In this document: one piece after another, positions 52,543 to 61,340 of the stretch
Layout of the letters: the number at the start of each line of letters is the position of its first letter
Position numbering within the stretch: position 1 is the stretch's first letter
DNA from: Alphaproteobacteria bacterium
Lineage (GTDB): Bacteria > Pseudomonadota > Alphaproteobacteria > Rickettsiales > UBA1997
Direction: 5' to 3'
Length of the DNA stretch: 64,000 nucleotides
Assembly (NCBI GenBank): GCA_014190355.1
Contig: BJGH01000001.1
Coordinates: 282,800-346,799 of the forward strand
Notes under the pieces: model-generated
Told to the model about the DNA's origin: nothing
Databases searched by the model: none
The model's input: only the letters and a program-made list of their open reading frames with translations
Translations under genes and position numbers: made by a program

Positions 52543-53343
52543 TCATGGGGATAAGGAACCTCTAAAATGACTGGCGGTTTTAGGGGTTAGGGGGTGAGGG
52601 AGAGTGTTTAGAGGGACTGAAACCGATTTACTAGGAGAAGTATGATCCTGCCCAGAATTACAAGTAGTTAGCTCATCAGAAAAACTTTTTTGTGTAACTA
52701 TATTTTGTAATTCATTTTCTTTACGAGATATTTCTTTATCAATCTTTTTTATTTTTTTATGATTTGAATAAGAAATAATTCCAGACCCAATTGCTATCAA
52801 AGCAGGAATAACTATGGCTACGAACAATTCAAGACCACCAATCGCTCCATTTTGAAATTGTGCTCCAAAAATTCCCGACATAAATATATCGATCACAGAC
52901 CAAATAATAGCACCAAACATCCAATTTTTTTTAGTATTTTCTTTTTCCTGTTTTTTTTGCTTAAGAGATTCAATTTTTTTTTGTTTTTTTAAATATTGAT
53001 TCTGTTCGATACTATTTTGGTGACCAGGAGCATGACTAGCATGACTAGCATGAGGTGTTGATGATGATGTATGGTAGTTAAGAGGATTAAGATGTGGTAT
53101 ATCATCAAAGACATCACTGATTTCATTAGAAGAAGCATTTGATCCTGTACCTTTTTCTTTTGATTCTTGATTTTCTTTTTCTATTAGTTGTGTTTGAGTT
53201 TGTGCTGAATTTTTTTTAGGTGGATGAAGTACTCTAGGTGTATTATTATTATAACCAGTTTGAGTTTTATTAAGGTCGACTGGTTCGGATGGTGAAGGAT
53301 ATGATGATGGTTGGTTGTATTGATATTTATTTAAAAAAAACAT
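52543..53343 (-). CDS. Membrane protein of unknown function with disordered arms
   Basis: 266 residues. A long Pro/Ser/Asn/His-rich N-terminal arm (1-115) including a Ser-His-Ala repeat, a Lys/Gln-rich coiled coil (about 118-140, 'YLKKQKKIESLKQKKQEKENTKKN'), two membrane segments (about 141-195), a second short coiled coil ('NHKKIKKIDKEISRKENELQNIV') and a Ser/Thr/Pro-rich tail. The repeat is a 9-bp DNA unit CATGACTAG at 53031-53039 and 53040-53048 with a partial third copy. Two membrane hairpins between coiled coils recall Inc-like or other host-directed membrane proteins of intracellular bacteria, but there is no direct evidence for that. Codes alone between two gene-poor gaps. Confidence 0.65.
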   Translation of the reverse strand: MFFLNKYQYNQPSSYPSPSEPVDLNKTQTGYNNNTPRVLHPPKKNSAQTQTQLIEKENQESKEKGTGSNASSNEISDVFDDIPHLNPLNYHTSSSTPHASHASHAPGHQNSIEQNQYLKKQKKIESLKQKKQEKENTKKNWMFGAIIWSVIDIFMSGIFGAQFQNGAIGGLELFVAIVIPALIAIGSGIISYSNHKKIKKIDKEISRKENELQNIVTQKSFSDELTTCNSGQDHTSPSKSVSVPLNTLPHPLTPKTASHFRGSLSP

Positions 53344-53773
53344 TTTATTGAGTAAATTAATTAATAATTTTTTTTATTTATTAATAATATTTATTATTTG
53401 TCAACATTTTTTTTTTCATTTATATTATTTTTTTAAAAAAGTGAAGGATTATTTAAAATAATAATATTTATTTAAATTGATTTTATCGGGACTTTTTAAA
53501 GGAATTGACCTAATTTAGAGATTTTTTAAAAAAAATAAAGTTACAATAATCAATTTAAAAAATTTTAATTCTTGGATTGAAGTTTTATAATTTGTATATT
53601 CAAGAAAAGTAAGATCATCGAAAAGTTCAATAAATTTAATACCAATTCTATATTATGTCTTAAAATTATTAACTATTTTTAACTTCTAGATTAAATTTTT
53701 AAATTATAAAAATTTTAAAAAACTACAATTGTGATTTGATTAGTTTAACAAATCTAAAAAATTGACAATTCTA
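53344..53773. other. 430-bp intergenic region
   Basis: Between fabH (3' end) and the unknown membrane protein, both leftward. Poly-T/poly-A tracts and one open - strand run of about 45 codons without a start (roughly 53520-53665). In DNA of this composition that is expected by chance, so nothing is called. Confidence 0.45.
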
Positions 53774-54736
53774 TTAACACCATCTTACAATAATCGATCC
53801 CCATGTTAAACCACCTCCCAATGCCTCGAGAACCAATAAATCATTTTTCTTAAACTTATTATTTTGATTAGCAAAATCTAAAGCAAGAGGAATTGATGCA
53901 GCTGATGTATTACCCTGATTAGCCAATGTAATGATAACTTGATCATCAGTAAGTTTAAGTTTTTGACTAACACTTTTAAGGATTCTTAAATTAGCTTGAT
54001 GAGGAACTAAATAATCAATATCACTAATTGTCAAATTTGCTAAATTTAAAGTTTCATTAACGCAATTAACCATCTTTTCAACAGCATGTTTAAAAACCTC
54101 TTTGCCTTGCATCTGAATAAATCCAGATTTTTTTGAAAAGGAAACCCCATCTGAGGTTTTTAAAATATCATTAAGACTTCCATCGCTTGACAATTTACTG
54201 GCAATAATTCCTGAATCTTTATGAGTACTGGCCTGCAAAATTACTGCCCCTGCACCATCACCAAAAAGGATACAAGTATTACGATCTTTCCAATCAACTA
54301 TCCGCGATAATGTCTCCGCTCCTACCACTAAAGCATTTTTAACTTGCCCAGATCTTATAAAATTATCTGCGATATTTAATGCATAAATAAAGCCTGAACA
54401 AACCGCTTGAACATCGAATGCAAAAGCATTGTTAGCATTAAGTTTTTTTTGTAAAATTGTTGCAGTTGCAGGAAAGGTTAAATCTGGGGTAGTAGAAGCA
54501 AGAACAATCATTTCAATATCTTGAGCTTTAATTTGGGCATTTTTTAAAGCTTTTAGACAAGCATTTAAAGCAAGATCTGAGGTTAATTGATCATCTTCAG
54601 CAATATGACGATTTTTAATTCCTGTTCTTTCAATAATCCATTCATCTGAGGTATCAACAATTTTCGATAAATCAAAATTGCTAACAACTTTATTTGGAAG
54701 ATAGGAACCTGTTGCGATAATCTGTGACCTAATCAT
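53774..54736 (-). CDS. fabH: 3-oxoacyl-ACP synthase III
   Basis: 320 residues. Catalytic Cys113 in 'DVQAVCSGFIYALNIA', His in 'YLVPHQANLRIL', Asn in 'LANQGNTSAASIPLAL', and 'GGGLTWGSIIVRW' at the end. Starts fatty acid synthesis by condensing acetyl-CoA with malonyl-ACP. 17 bp after plsX in the classical rpmF-plsX-fabH order. Confidence 0.96.
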   Translation of the reverse strand: MIRSQIIATGSYLPNKVVSNFDLSKIVDTSDEWIIERTGIKNRHIAEDDQLTSDLALNACLKALKNAQIKAQDIEMIVLASTTPDLTFPATATILQKKLNANNAFAFDVQAVCSGFIYALNIADNFIRSGQVKNALVVGAETLSRIVDWKDRNTCILFGDGAGAVILQASTHKDSGIIASKLSSDGSLNDILKTSDGVSFSKKSGFIQMQGKEVFKHAVEKMVNCVNETLNLANLTISDIDYLVPHQANLRILKSVSQKLKLTDDQVIITLANQGNTSAASIPLALDFANQNNKFKKNDLLVLEALGGGLTWGSIIVRWC

Positions 54737-54753
54737 ATTCTATTTAAGGGGTT

Positions 54754-55824
54754 TTATTTTGAGCTATTAACACTTGAGTTAGTTTCAGAGCTTTTAATTG
54801 ATTCAAGAGTTTGCTTAAGTTCAATGATAATTTTGTTATTAATTTTATTTTCAACCAATGAAATTGCAACATTAATGGCATTAGCAAAGCCAAGAGCATC
54901 AGTGCTGCCATGACTTTTAACAACAACTCCATTTAATCCTACTAACATTGCCCCGTTATGAAATCTTGGGTCAACGGTTTTACTTGCCCTTCTTATTGAA
55001 TTCATTGCAAATAAGTAACCAATTTTAGAAAAAATTGTTGAAGAAAAACCTTCTTTAATTATTCCTGAAATAAATTTTGCAGTCCCTTCAATAGCTTTTA
55101 GAGTAATATTGCCAGTAAAGCCATCAGTAACAATAACATCAACCGTTCCTTTTGCTATATCATCTCCTTCAACATAGCCATAAAAATTTTTATCTAGATC
55201 ACTATTACGAATTTTGTCAGCAACACTTTTAACATTATCATTACCCTTTAATTCTTCTGAACCAACATTGAGAACTCCAAGAGATGGATTTTCAATTTTG
55301 TGAACAGTTTTAGCGAAAGCCTGACCCATAATCGCAAATTGAAAAAGTACATCGGCACCGCACTCAACATTAGCTCCCATGTCAAGAAATACCGTACCTT
55401 TATTCTTTTTATTAGGTATCGAAGTAACGATTGCTGGACGATCAATTCCTGGTAAAGGTCGAAGAACTACCTTTGAAATTGCCATTAAAGCACCTGTATT
55501 TCCAGCTGAAACAACTACATCGGCTTTACCATCTTTAACCGCATCAACTGCTAAACGCATACTAGATTGAGTAAAACGACGCAGGGCGTTTGATGGTTTT
55601 TCGTCCGATGAAATTACTTGATCACTATGAATTAAACTAAATCTACCCTTTAAGTAACGACAATGATTTATTATTGGCTTAATTTTTTTCTCATCACCAA
55701 ATAATAAAAAATAAATATTAAAATTTTTACTTGCAACTTGATCAGCACCTTCAATCACGATTTGCGGGGCTTTATCGCCACCCATACAGTCTAATGCAAT
55801 TGTGAGTGTTTTGCTCTTAACCAT
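54754..55824 (-). CDS. plsX: Phosphate acyltransferase PlsX
   Basis: 356 residues. 'LTIALDCMGGDKAPQIVIEGA' at the N-terminus, 'VVSAGNTGALMAISKVVLRPLPGIDRPAI', 'GANVECGADVLFQFAIMG', 'VIVTDGFTGNITLKAIEGTA' and 'HNGAMLVGLNGVVVKSHGSTDALGF'. Makes acyl-phosphate from acyl-ACP for phospholipid synthesis. Its ATG follows the rpmF stop codon directly. Confidence 0.96.
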   Translation of the reverse strand: MVKSKTLTIALDCMGGDKAPQIVIEGADQVASKNFNIYFLLFGDEKKIKPIINHCRYLKGRFSLIHSDQVISSDEKPSNALRRFTQSSMRLAVDAVKDGKADVVVSAGNTGALMAISKVVLRPLPGIDRPAIVTSIPNKKNKGTVFLDMGANVECGADVLFQFAIMGQAFAKTVHKIENPSLGVLNVGSEELKGNDNVKSVADKIRNSDLDKNFYGYVEGDDIAKGTVDVIVTDGFTGNITLKAIEGTAKFISGIIKEGFSSTIFSKIGYLFAMNSIRRASKTVDPRFHNGAMLVGLNGVVVKSHGSTDALGFANAINVAISLVENKINNKIIIELKQTLESIKSSETNSSVNSSK

Positions 55825-56031
55825 CTACTCTGCCTGAGTCGATTTTTTTAATTTTTTATCAATTATTTTTTTGCCCTTGTAGGTTCCGTCCTTGGCAATA
55901 TGGTGCGCAAGTTTGTATTCGCCGGTTTCTTTATCAATTAAAACATTGGGGAAGTTTGCATTATAAGTGCCATTACTTCCTCTTCTATTGCCTCTTCTTG
56001 ATTTACTGGTTTTCTTTTTAGGTACTGCCAT
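55825..56031 (-). CDS. rpmF: 50S ribosomal protein L32
   Basis: 68 residues. 'MAVPKKKTSKSRRGNRRGSN' is the typical L32 start, with 'CPxC'-type zinc Cys absent, as in other alphaproteobacterial L32; the end is Lys-rich ('GKKIIDKKLKKSTQAE'). First gene of the rpmF-plsX-fabH operon. Confidence 0.95.
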   Translation of the reverse strand: MAVPKKKTSKSRRGNRRGSNGTYNANFPNVLIDKETGEYKLAHHIAKDGTYKGKKIIDKKLKKSTQAE

Positions 56032-56259
56032 AAAATTTTTTAAATTGAAATTAAATTTTGAGTTGTAAAACTAATTGCTAAAAGTTTAAATAGCAATAAA
56101 TTATGATGTATTAATTTTTTTTTAGTCAGAAAAATGAAACAAAATATTTTTAAAAAAATAATTCTTTTTAAGAATATTTTGCAATAAATCAATCATTAAC
56201 TAAAAAATAACTTCTTAATATTAAAACTAGCTTCAATAATTGCAACCAAAGAGTTAATT

Positions 56260-56679
56260 ATGAAAATGATTTTTTTTTCAATTTTATTGCTTCACTGTCT
56301 TAGCTCATGTATTATCAAAGGGAGTCATGGCTATATGTTTGAATATTCCAATAGTCATCTAATTGATATTGGCAGTGATAAATTAAGTGTTTATAGAGCC
56401 ATGGGATCACCAACTTTTATTAGCGATATAGATGGTGAGACATGGTTTTATTTAAACGAAAAAACCGAAAGTTTGTTATTTTTTCCAACCAAAGTTGTAG
56501 ATAGAAAAATTTTAGCATTAGAATTTGTTTCCAATAAAGTTAACAATATTCGTCATTTTAGTAAAGCTAATCAAGCTCAAAATTTTTCTTTTAATAACAA
56601 CAAAACCTTTGTTGATGAACATAAATTAGGTTGGATAAAAAATTTATTTAGCAATGTTGGGCAAGTTAGACCTCAATAA
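56260..56679 (+). CDS. bamE: BamE/SmpA-like outer-membrane lipoprotein
   Basis: 139 residues. Lipoprotein signal with lipobox LSSC. 'GYMFEYSNSHLIDIGSDKLSVYRAMGSPTFISDIDGETWFYLNEK...FFPTKVVDRKILALEFVSNKVNNI' matches the BamE pattern (G...V...LG.PT.......WYY...........L.. F......). Accessory subunit of the BAM outer-membrane insertion machine. The end overlaps the next small gene by 26 bp. Confidence 0.82.
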   Translation: MKMIFFSILLLHCLSSCIIKGSHGYMFEYSNSHLIDIGSDKLSVYRAMGSPTFISDIDGETWFYLNEKTESLLFFPTKVVDRKILALEFVSNKVNNIRHFSKANQAQNFSFNNNKTFVDEHKLGWIKNLFSNVGQVRPQ

Positions 56680-56989
56680 ACTTATAGTTTCTATATTTTT
56701 AATTTTTAACTTAAGTAACTGTAAATTTATCACACCAATGGCAACACTTGCTATTTGCGAAAATAACAGAAAATTTTTACTTAAAGACATGACCATCGAC
56801 GAAGTAAGGACCTCTATTAACAAAGGAATCTATGAAAAAAACGAATATAATTATAATCTCAGTTATACGGTAATTTCTGGGAAGTTAGGATCAATTATGA
56901 TTTATAATTTTAAGCCAGAAGAATTTAATAGATGTCAATTAAGATATGTAAGTTATTATAAAAATTATTGGCATTTTCAAAAAAAATAA
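56654..56989 (+). CDS. Small putative lipoprotein overlapping bamE
   Basis: 111 residues. Hydrophobic N-terminus ending in LSNC (residues about 20-23), a lipobox, then a Lys/Asn/Tyr-rich domain with 'FLLKDMTIDEVRTSINKGIYEKNEYNYNLSYTVISGKLGSIMIYNFKPEEFNRCQLRYVSYYKNYWHFQKK'. 'MTIDEVRTSINKG' vaguely resembles the start of SmpA/BamE-type domains, so it could be a diverged relative. It begins inside bamE in another frame (26-bp overlap), supporting coupled translation. No family recognised. Confidence 0.6.
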   Translation: MLGKLDLNKLIVSIFLIFNLSNCKFITPMATLAICENNRKFLLKDMTIDEVRTSINKGIYEKNEYNYNLSYTVISGKLGSIMIYNFKPEEFNRCQLRYVSYYKNYWHFQKK

Positions 56990-57171
56990 ATTTTCATAAA
57001 ATTATTTTTTTAAATTCAAACTCTTCTCTTAAGATTGTAAATTATCTGTTTAAGTTTAGCCTATAACATTTAAAAAATTATTTAACATTTAAAATAAATT
57101 TTAATTAAAAAAAAATTCATTTGATAACTTAGTTTTTAAAAAAATTTAAAAGAAAATATTATTTAAAATAT

Positions 57172-58881
57172 TTAGCTGTTCATCGATCTAAAAAAATCAT
57201 CATTAGTTTTACTACCTTGAACTTTTTCTAACAAAAATTCCATAGCTTCAACTGGATTCATTGGATTAACAATTCTTCTTAACATCCAAATCTTAGCCAG
57301 AGTAGAGCGATCAGTTAACAATTCTTCTTTACGAGTTCCAGATTTAGTAATATCTATTGCTGGGAAAATTCTTTTATCAGAAATTTTACGATCAAGAACA
57401 ATCTCTGCATTACCAGTTCCTTTAAATTCCTCGAAAATTACTTCATCCATTCTTGAGCCAGTATCAACTAATGCAGTAGCGATAATAGTTAAAGAGCCAC
57501 CCTCTTCAATATTTCTTGCTGAACCGAAAAATCTTTTAGGTTTTTGTAAAGCATTTGAATCAACACCTCCAGTTAATACTTTTCCTGAAGATGGAATAAC
57601 TGTATTGTATGCCCGAGCCAAACGAGTTATATTATCCAATAAAATTACCACATCTTTCTTTGCTTCAACTAGTCTTCGTGCTTTTTCAATAACCATTTCA
57701 GCCAATTGCACATGACGAGATGCCGGTTCATCGAATGTTGAACTAACCACTTCACCTTTGACACTGCGAATCATATCGGTAACCTCTTCAGGTCTTTCGT
57801 CAATTAATAAAACTAATAAAATAATTTCTGGATGATTAGTTGTAATTGCTCGAGCAATATTTTGCATAAGTGAAGTTTTACCAGTTCTTGGTGGAGCAAC
57901 AATCAAGGCTCTTTGCCCTTTACCAAGAGGCGTAATCATGTCAATAATTCTTGTGCTAAAATCATTATTACTAGACTTATCTTCTTCAAGATTTAGTTTT
58001 TTTTGCGGATAAAGTGGAGTTAAATCATCAAAAAGAACACGATTACGAACCTTTTCTGGAGAATCTAAGTTAACTTCATTAACTCTTAATAATGCAAAAT
58101 ATCTTTCCCCTTTTTTTGGAGCTCTGATTTGCCCTTTAACTGTATCGCCAGTTCTTAAAGCGAATCTTTTGATTTGACTTGGTGAAACATAAATATCATC
58201 AGAACCTGGGGAATAATTGGTTTCAGGAGCCCTTAGAAAACCAAAACCGTCCTCTAAAACTTCTAAAACTCCTTCGCCAATAATGACATTTTCAGGATTT
58301 AAATCTGAAAAATTTTTTAGGATATGATAAATAATATCTTGACGACCATAATCACTAGTGGTCTCCAATCCATATTCCTTAGCAATTTCAATCAAAGATT
58401 CGGCTGATTTAGTTTTTAAAAATTTAAGCTCCAGAGTTTTTCCGTTTGAGTTAACTTTTCTTTCAGATCTTAAATCTTCATCGTCTTCATCGTTAAAATT
58501 AGAATTAATTATTGTAGAATTACTTGATGAATTATTTGTTTGAATTGAACCTGAATTTGGCGAAAGGTTTGATGGAGAATATGAGCTACTATTAACAGAA
58601 CTATTGACTGAGGAAGAACTTCCTCTGCTAATTAAATTTCCTCGATTTAGTCTCAGTGCTGAGTCACGACCCGCTTCACGAATGTTATCACCTTTGTTAC
58701 CACCAGAAGAAGAAACGGAATTATTAGACTCATTAGCACTATTAGAATTTTCAGCCGATATTGTAACGCTTTCTTTATCAGCGATATTATCACTATTTTT
58801 TTTATTGTTATTTTTTTCTAGTTTAGCTTCAGAAGATGATCCAGAAGCACTGTATCGCAATGTTAAGGTATTAGAAGACAT
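57172..58881 (-). CDS. rho: Transcription termination factor Rho with long disordered N-terminal extension
   Basis: 569 residues against about 420-460 usually. Residues 1-150 are Ser/Asn-rich low complexity with a DEDDED patch near 131-136. From about 150: the Rho_N helical domain ('[34 protein letters not shown]'), the cold-shock RNA-binding domain ('[42 protein letters not shown]'), and the ATPase with P-loop '[14 protein letters not shown]', '[16 protein letters not shown]' and '[16 protein letters not shown]'. The core looks fully active. Comparable disordered inserts in other bacterial Rho proteins tune RNA binding or phase separation; their role here is inferred. Confidence 0.95.
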   Translation of the reverse strand: MSSNTLTLRYSASGSSSEAKLEKNNNKKNSDNIADKESVTISAENSNSANESNNSVSSSGGNKGDNIREAGRDSALRLNRGNLISRGSSSSVNSSVNSSSYSPSNLSPNSGSIQTNNSSSNSTIINSNFNDEDDEDLRSERKVNSNGKTLELKFLKTKSAESLIEIAKEYGLETTSDYGRQDIIYHILKNFSDLNPENVIIGEGVLEVLEDGFGFLRAPETNYSPGSDDIYVSPSQIKRFALRTGDTVKGQIRAPKKGERYFALLRVNEVNLDSPEKVRNRVLFDDLTPLYPQKKLNLEEDKSSNNDFSTRIIDMITPLGKGQRALIVAPPRTGKTSLMQNIARAITTNHPEIILLVLLIDERPEEVTDMIRSVKGEVVSSTFDEPASRHVQLAEMVIEKARRLVEAKKDVVILLDNITRLARAYNTVIPSSGKVLTGGVDSNALQKPKRFFGSARNIEEGGSLTIIATALVDTGSRMDEVIFEEFKGTGNAEIVLDRKISDKRIFPAIDITKSGTRKEELLTDRSTLAKIWMLRRIVNPMNPVEAMEFLLEKVQGSKTNDDFFRSMNS

Positions 58882-58911
58882 GGAAAATAATTTGTTAAAG
58901 TTATTAGATTA

Positions 58912-59040
58912 TTAAGAAAAGAAAAATACTAAAGCTTCTTGAAATTGATCGCTTAAATAAATCGAAAGTTTCGCTTCGGCGTAAAAATCAAGGAGTGGCT
59001 CAACAAGAGTTTGAAAATTTTTATAATTTGGCAGTTCAAA
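58912..59040 (-). pseudogene. Possible gene fragment between exoD and rho
   Basis: A 42-codon open stretch, stop to stop, with no start codon and visibly richer in G+C than the surrounding DNA. On the - strand it reads 'FELPNYKNFQTLVEPLL' followed by 'DFYAEAKLSIYLSDQFQEAL' and ends VFFFS-stop. It has the look of a real protein C-terminus with an amphipathic helix. Upstream, the frame is stopped (TAG at 59041-59043) and degenerates into AT-rich sequence. I cannot name the parent gene. Chance cannot be excluded. Confidence 0.3.
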
Positions 59041-59165
59041 CTACCTATTTTGAATAATTATTGATAAAATATTTGGTAATTATTAACTATTTTAAATATA
59101 AAATATAACAACTAAAGTTTTTATTACATCGTTAAAAAACATTATTTAATAAATATTCTTTATTG

Positions 59166-59789
59166 TCAAGATATTAAATTAAAAAAGAAGTCTTTTATCA
59201 TATAAAACGCTTCCAAACCTATAAATACTGTGGATATCGAAATAGCAACTCCCATCAGCCCTATAACAATTCCAAGTATTATCACTAAACCATCCTTACC
59301 CATTAAGCCAAAAGAGGTAATGAGAATACCAAGACCCGGAATAAAATTAGATAATGGAAGCGGAACAAGAATGAAACTTGAAAAACCCAACAGAAACAAC
59401 CCCACAATTCTCTCAGCAACAATTGAACTCATAAAAGTTAAACGAGGTTTTAATACCCTTTCCACTTTTCTAATATAAGGACTAGATTTTTGAACCATCA
59501 TTGCCAAAACTGAACGCTTAACCTCTTTTCTAGCAATCCATTTTGGTAATTTTGGGGAATTCATACCTATAGTCATTTGCGCTGAGAACACTACTAAAGG
59601 AAGAGAAATTATACTGGGAAAAGGAGGTGGTAAAGGGATAATTATACCAAGAGAAAAGATCATCAAGGCCAATCCAAAACCAATTGCCTCCATCGAATCA
59701 ACAATATCTCCAACTAACACCTTATCAGTTGATGATTTATTGACCAAATCTTCAATAATTTGTGTTGTGATAATTTTTTTTTGATCCAC
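59166..59789 (-). CDS. ExoD-family membrane protein
   Basis: 207 residues from a GTG start. 'VGDIVDSMEAIGFGLALMIFSLGIIIPLPPPFPSIISLPLVVFSAQMTIGMNSPKLPKWIARKEVKRS' and 'RIVGLFLLGFSSFILVPLPLSNFIPGLGILITSFGLMGKDG' are the ExoD signature (P-rich turn, W(L/I)P..(I/L).R). Five or so membrane segments. ExoD affects exopolysaccharide and salt/alkali tolerance in rhizobia; its molecular role is unclear. Confidence 0.88.
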   Translation of the reverse strand: MDQKKIITTQIIEDLVNKSSTDKVLVGDIVDSMEAIGFGLALMIFSLGIIIPLPPPFPSIISLPLVVFSAQMTIGMNSPKLPKWIARKEVKRSVLAMMVQKSSPYIRKVERVLKPRLTFMSSIVAERIVGLFLLGFSSFILVPLPLSNFIPGLGILITSFGLMGKDGLVIILGIVIGLMGVAISISTVFIGLEAFYMIKDFFFNLIS

Positions 59790-59945
59790 TTAATTGTATA
59801 AATTTAATTAGTTAGCAAAAGAATTCTTTGAATAGATTTTTTAAAAAAAACTACAAAAAAAATTTTAAAATTTCTAGAATTTAAGAATTTTTAAATTTAA
59901 ATATACTTAGGCTCAAAGCCTTAAAATATTAATTATTTTAATGAC

Positions 59946-60155
59946 CTATTCTTTAGGAGGACTAACTTCGTTCTTTTTATCAATTATTTTATTATTAGCC
60001 GAATTATTATTGATAGCCTCATCTTCTTTTAAGCCTTTTTTCAAACCTCTTATTCCCTTACCAATGTCACCCATAACTTGCGGTAATTTTCCTGCTCCAA
60101 ATAGCACAAAGACAATAACAAGAATTAATAATAATTCACCCATTCCAATAGACAT
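59946..60155 (-). CDS. tatA: Sec-independent protein translocase subunit TatA
   Basis: 69 residues. One N-terminal membrane helix then an amphipathic helix: 'GMGELLLILVIVFVLFGAGKLPQVMGDIGKGIRGLKKGLKED', with the FGxGKLP hinge of TatA. Forms the pore of the twin-arginine export system. tatB/tatC are not next to it. Confidence 0.93.
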   Translation of the reverse strand: MSIGMGELLLILVIVFVLFGAGKLPQVMGDIGKGIRGLKKGLKEDEAINNNSANNKIIDKKNEVSPPKE

Positions 60156-60304
60156 AATTTAAAAAAAATTTAGTTTTTATATATATTTTATTAATTGATA
60201 ATTTATAACAATTTTTAATTAAAAATATTTTTTATAAAATATTTTATTTTTTATTTCAATATTTTGTCATTATTTTTTTAAACTGCAAAATATTTAAAAG
60301 AAAA

Positions 60305-61246
60305 TTATTTTATATCAAGAATTGTCATTAATTCTCCCCATTCTCTAACACTCAAACCACTATCTTCTTGCTTTATCTCTTTACCTTTGAGCTTATCTTT
60401 GATAACTTGCAAAGCTGGTCCTGAAAAATTTTTACCAGTTTTATTATTTTTCAAAAATGCTTCGTAACAATGTGGAACCCATTTTTTAACCAAATCAAGC
60501 ATAACTTCTGCATAAACCCTAATTTCATACTGAGCATGAGAATCAGCTCTTAAATTCAAGAAATGTAAAAGATTATGCAAATCAATTTTCCAATACCATT
60601 GTGTATAGCAATTAAGTGGTAAATTCATTCTTGCCAATTCCCGAGCCAAACCTTCTTTATTATTATCAACAATATTACCATCAGCATCTTGATTTATCAT
60701 TTCTAAGTAATTATTATAGGCATTAGTGCTATCAGCTTTGAGAATTTGCAAAACTTTTTTTTGCTCTTCTTTATTTAAAATTTTTGTTTCATCTCGCCCT
60801 TGGTGATTTACTTTTGACTGAGCTGATAAATATTGGGCTTGAGGAATATAAAACTCATCCTCAACTATTGAATAACGAGCAGAATATTCATTAACAGACG
60901 CTGTGCGATGGCGAATCCATTGACGAGCTACAAAAATTGGTAATTTGATATGAAATTTAATTTCGCACATTTCAAATGGCGTAGTATGGCGATGAGCCAT
61001 TAAATAATTAATTAATGCTTTATCAGCATTGACTTTTTTAGTTCCAGCACCATAAGATACTCGGGCAGATTGAACAACCGAAGAGTCATTACCCATATAA
61101 TCAATAACTCTTACAAAACCGTGGTCAAGAACATTAAATGGTTGATACAACACTTCTTCTAATTCTTTTGAAACGGGTCGAAGAGTATGATTCGTTTGAT
61201 TACGAAGTTCAGCAATTTCTGCAAGTTGTTGTTTTTTAATAACCAT
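60305..61246 (-). CDS. thyX: Flavin-dependent thymidylate synthase
   Basis: 313 residues. ThyX motif '[20 protein letters not shown]' (RHR-x7-S) is intact, with '[13 protein letters not shown]' and '[19 protein letters not shown]'. Makes dTMP from dUMP using FAD and methylene-THF without producing dihydrofolate. Length is the alphaproteobacterial size. No thyA is seen in the window. Confidence 0.96.
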   Translation of the reverse strand: MVIKKQQLAEIAELRNQTNHTLRPVSKELEEVLYQPFNVLDHGFVRVIDYMGNDSSVVQSARVSYGAGTKKVNADKALINYLMAHRHTTPFEMCEIKFHIKLPIFVARQWIRHRTASVNEYSARYSIVEDEFYIPQAQYLSAQSKVNHQGRDETKILNKEEQKKVLQILKADSTNAYNNYLEMINQDADGNIVDNNKEGLARELARMNLPLNCYTQWYWKIDLHNLLHFLNLRADSHAQYEIRVYAEVMLDLVKKWVPHCYEAFLKNNKTGKNFSGPALQVIKDKLKGKEIKQEDSGLSVREWGELMTILDIK

Positions 61247-61340
61247 TGTTTTGAAAATTAATTATTACTATTAAATTATTTTATCTATTAAAATCCTAAA
61301 TCTTTAAATTCGATTTTGCAAACTAGTTTTTTAAAATTTC

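Noticed and set aside
53520..53665. About 45 open codons on the - strand before fabH
   Set aside because: No start codon, and this length is expected by chance in such AT-rich DNA with six frames.
59230..59478. 82-codon + strand ORF inside exoD
   Set aside because: Antisense shadow of a clear ExoD-family gene.
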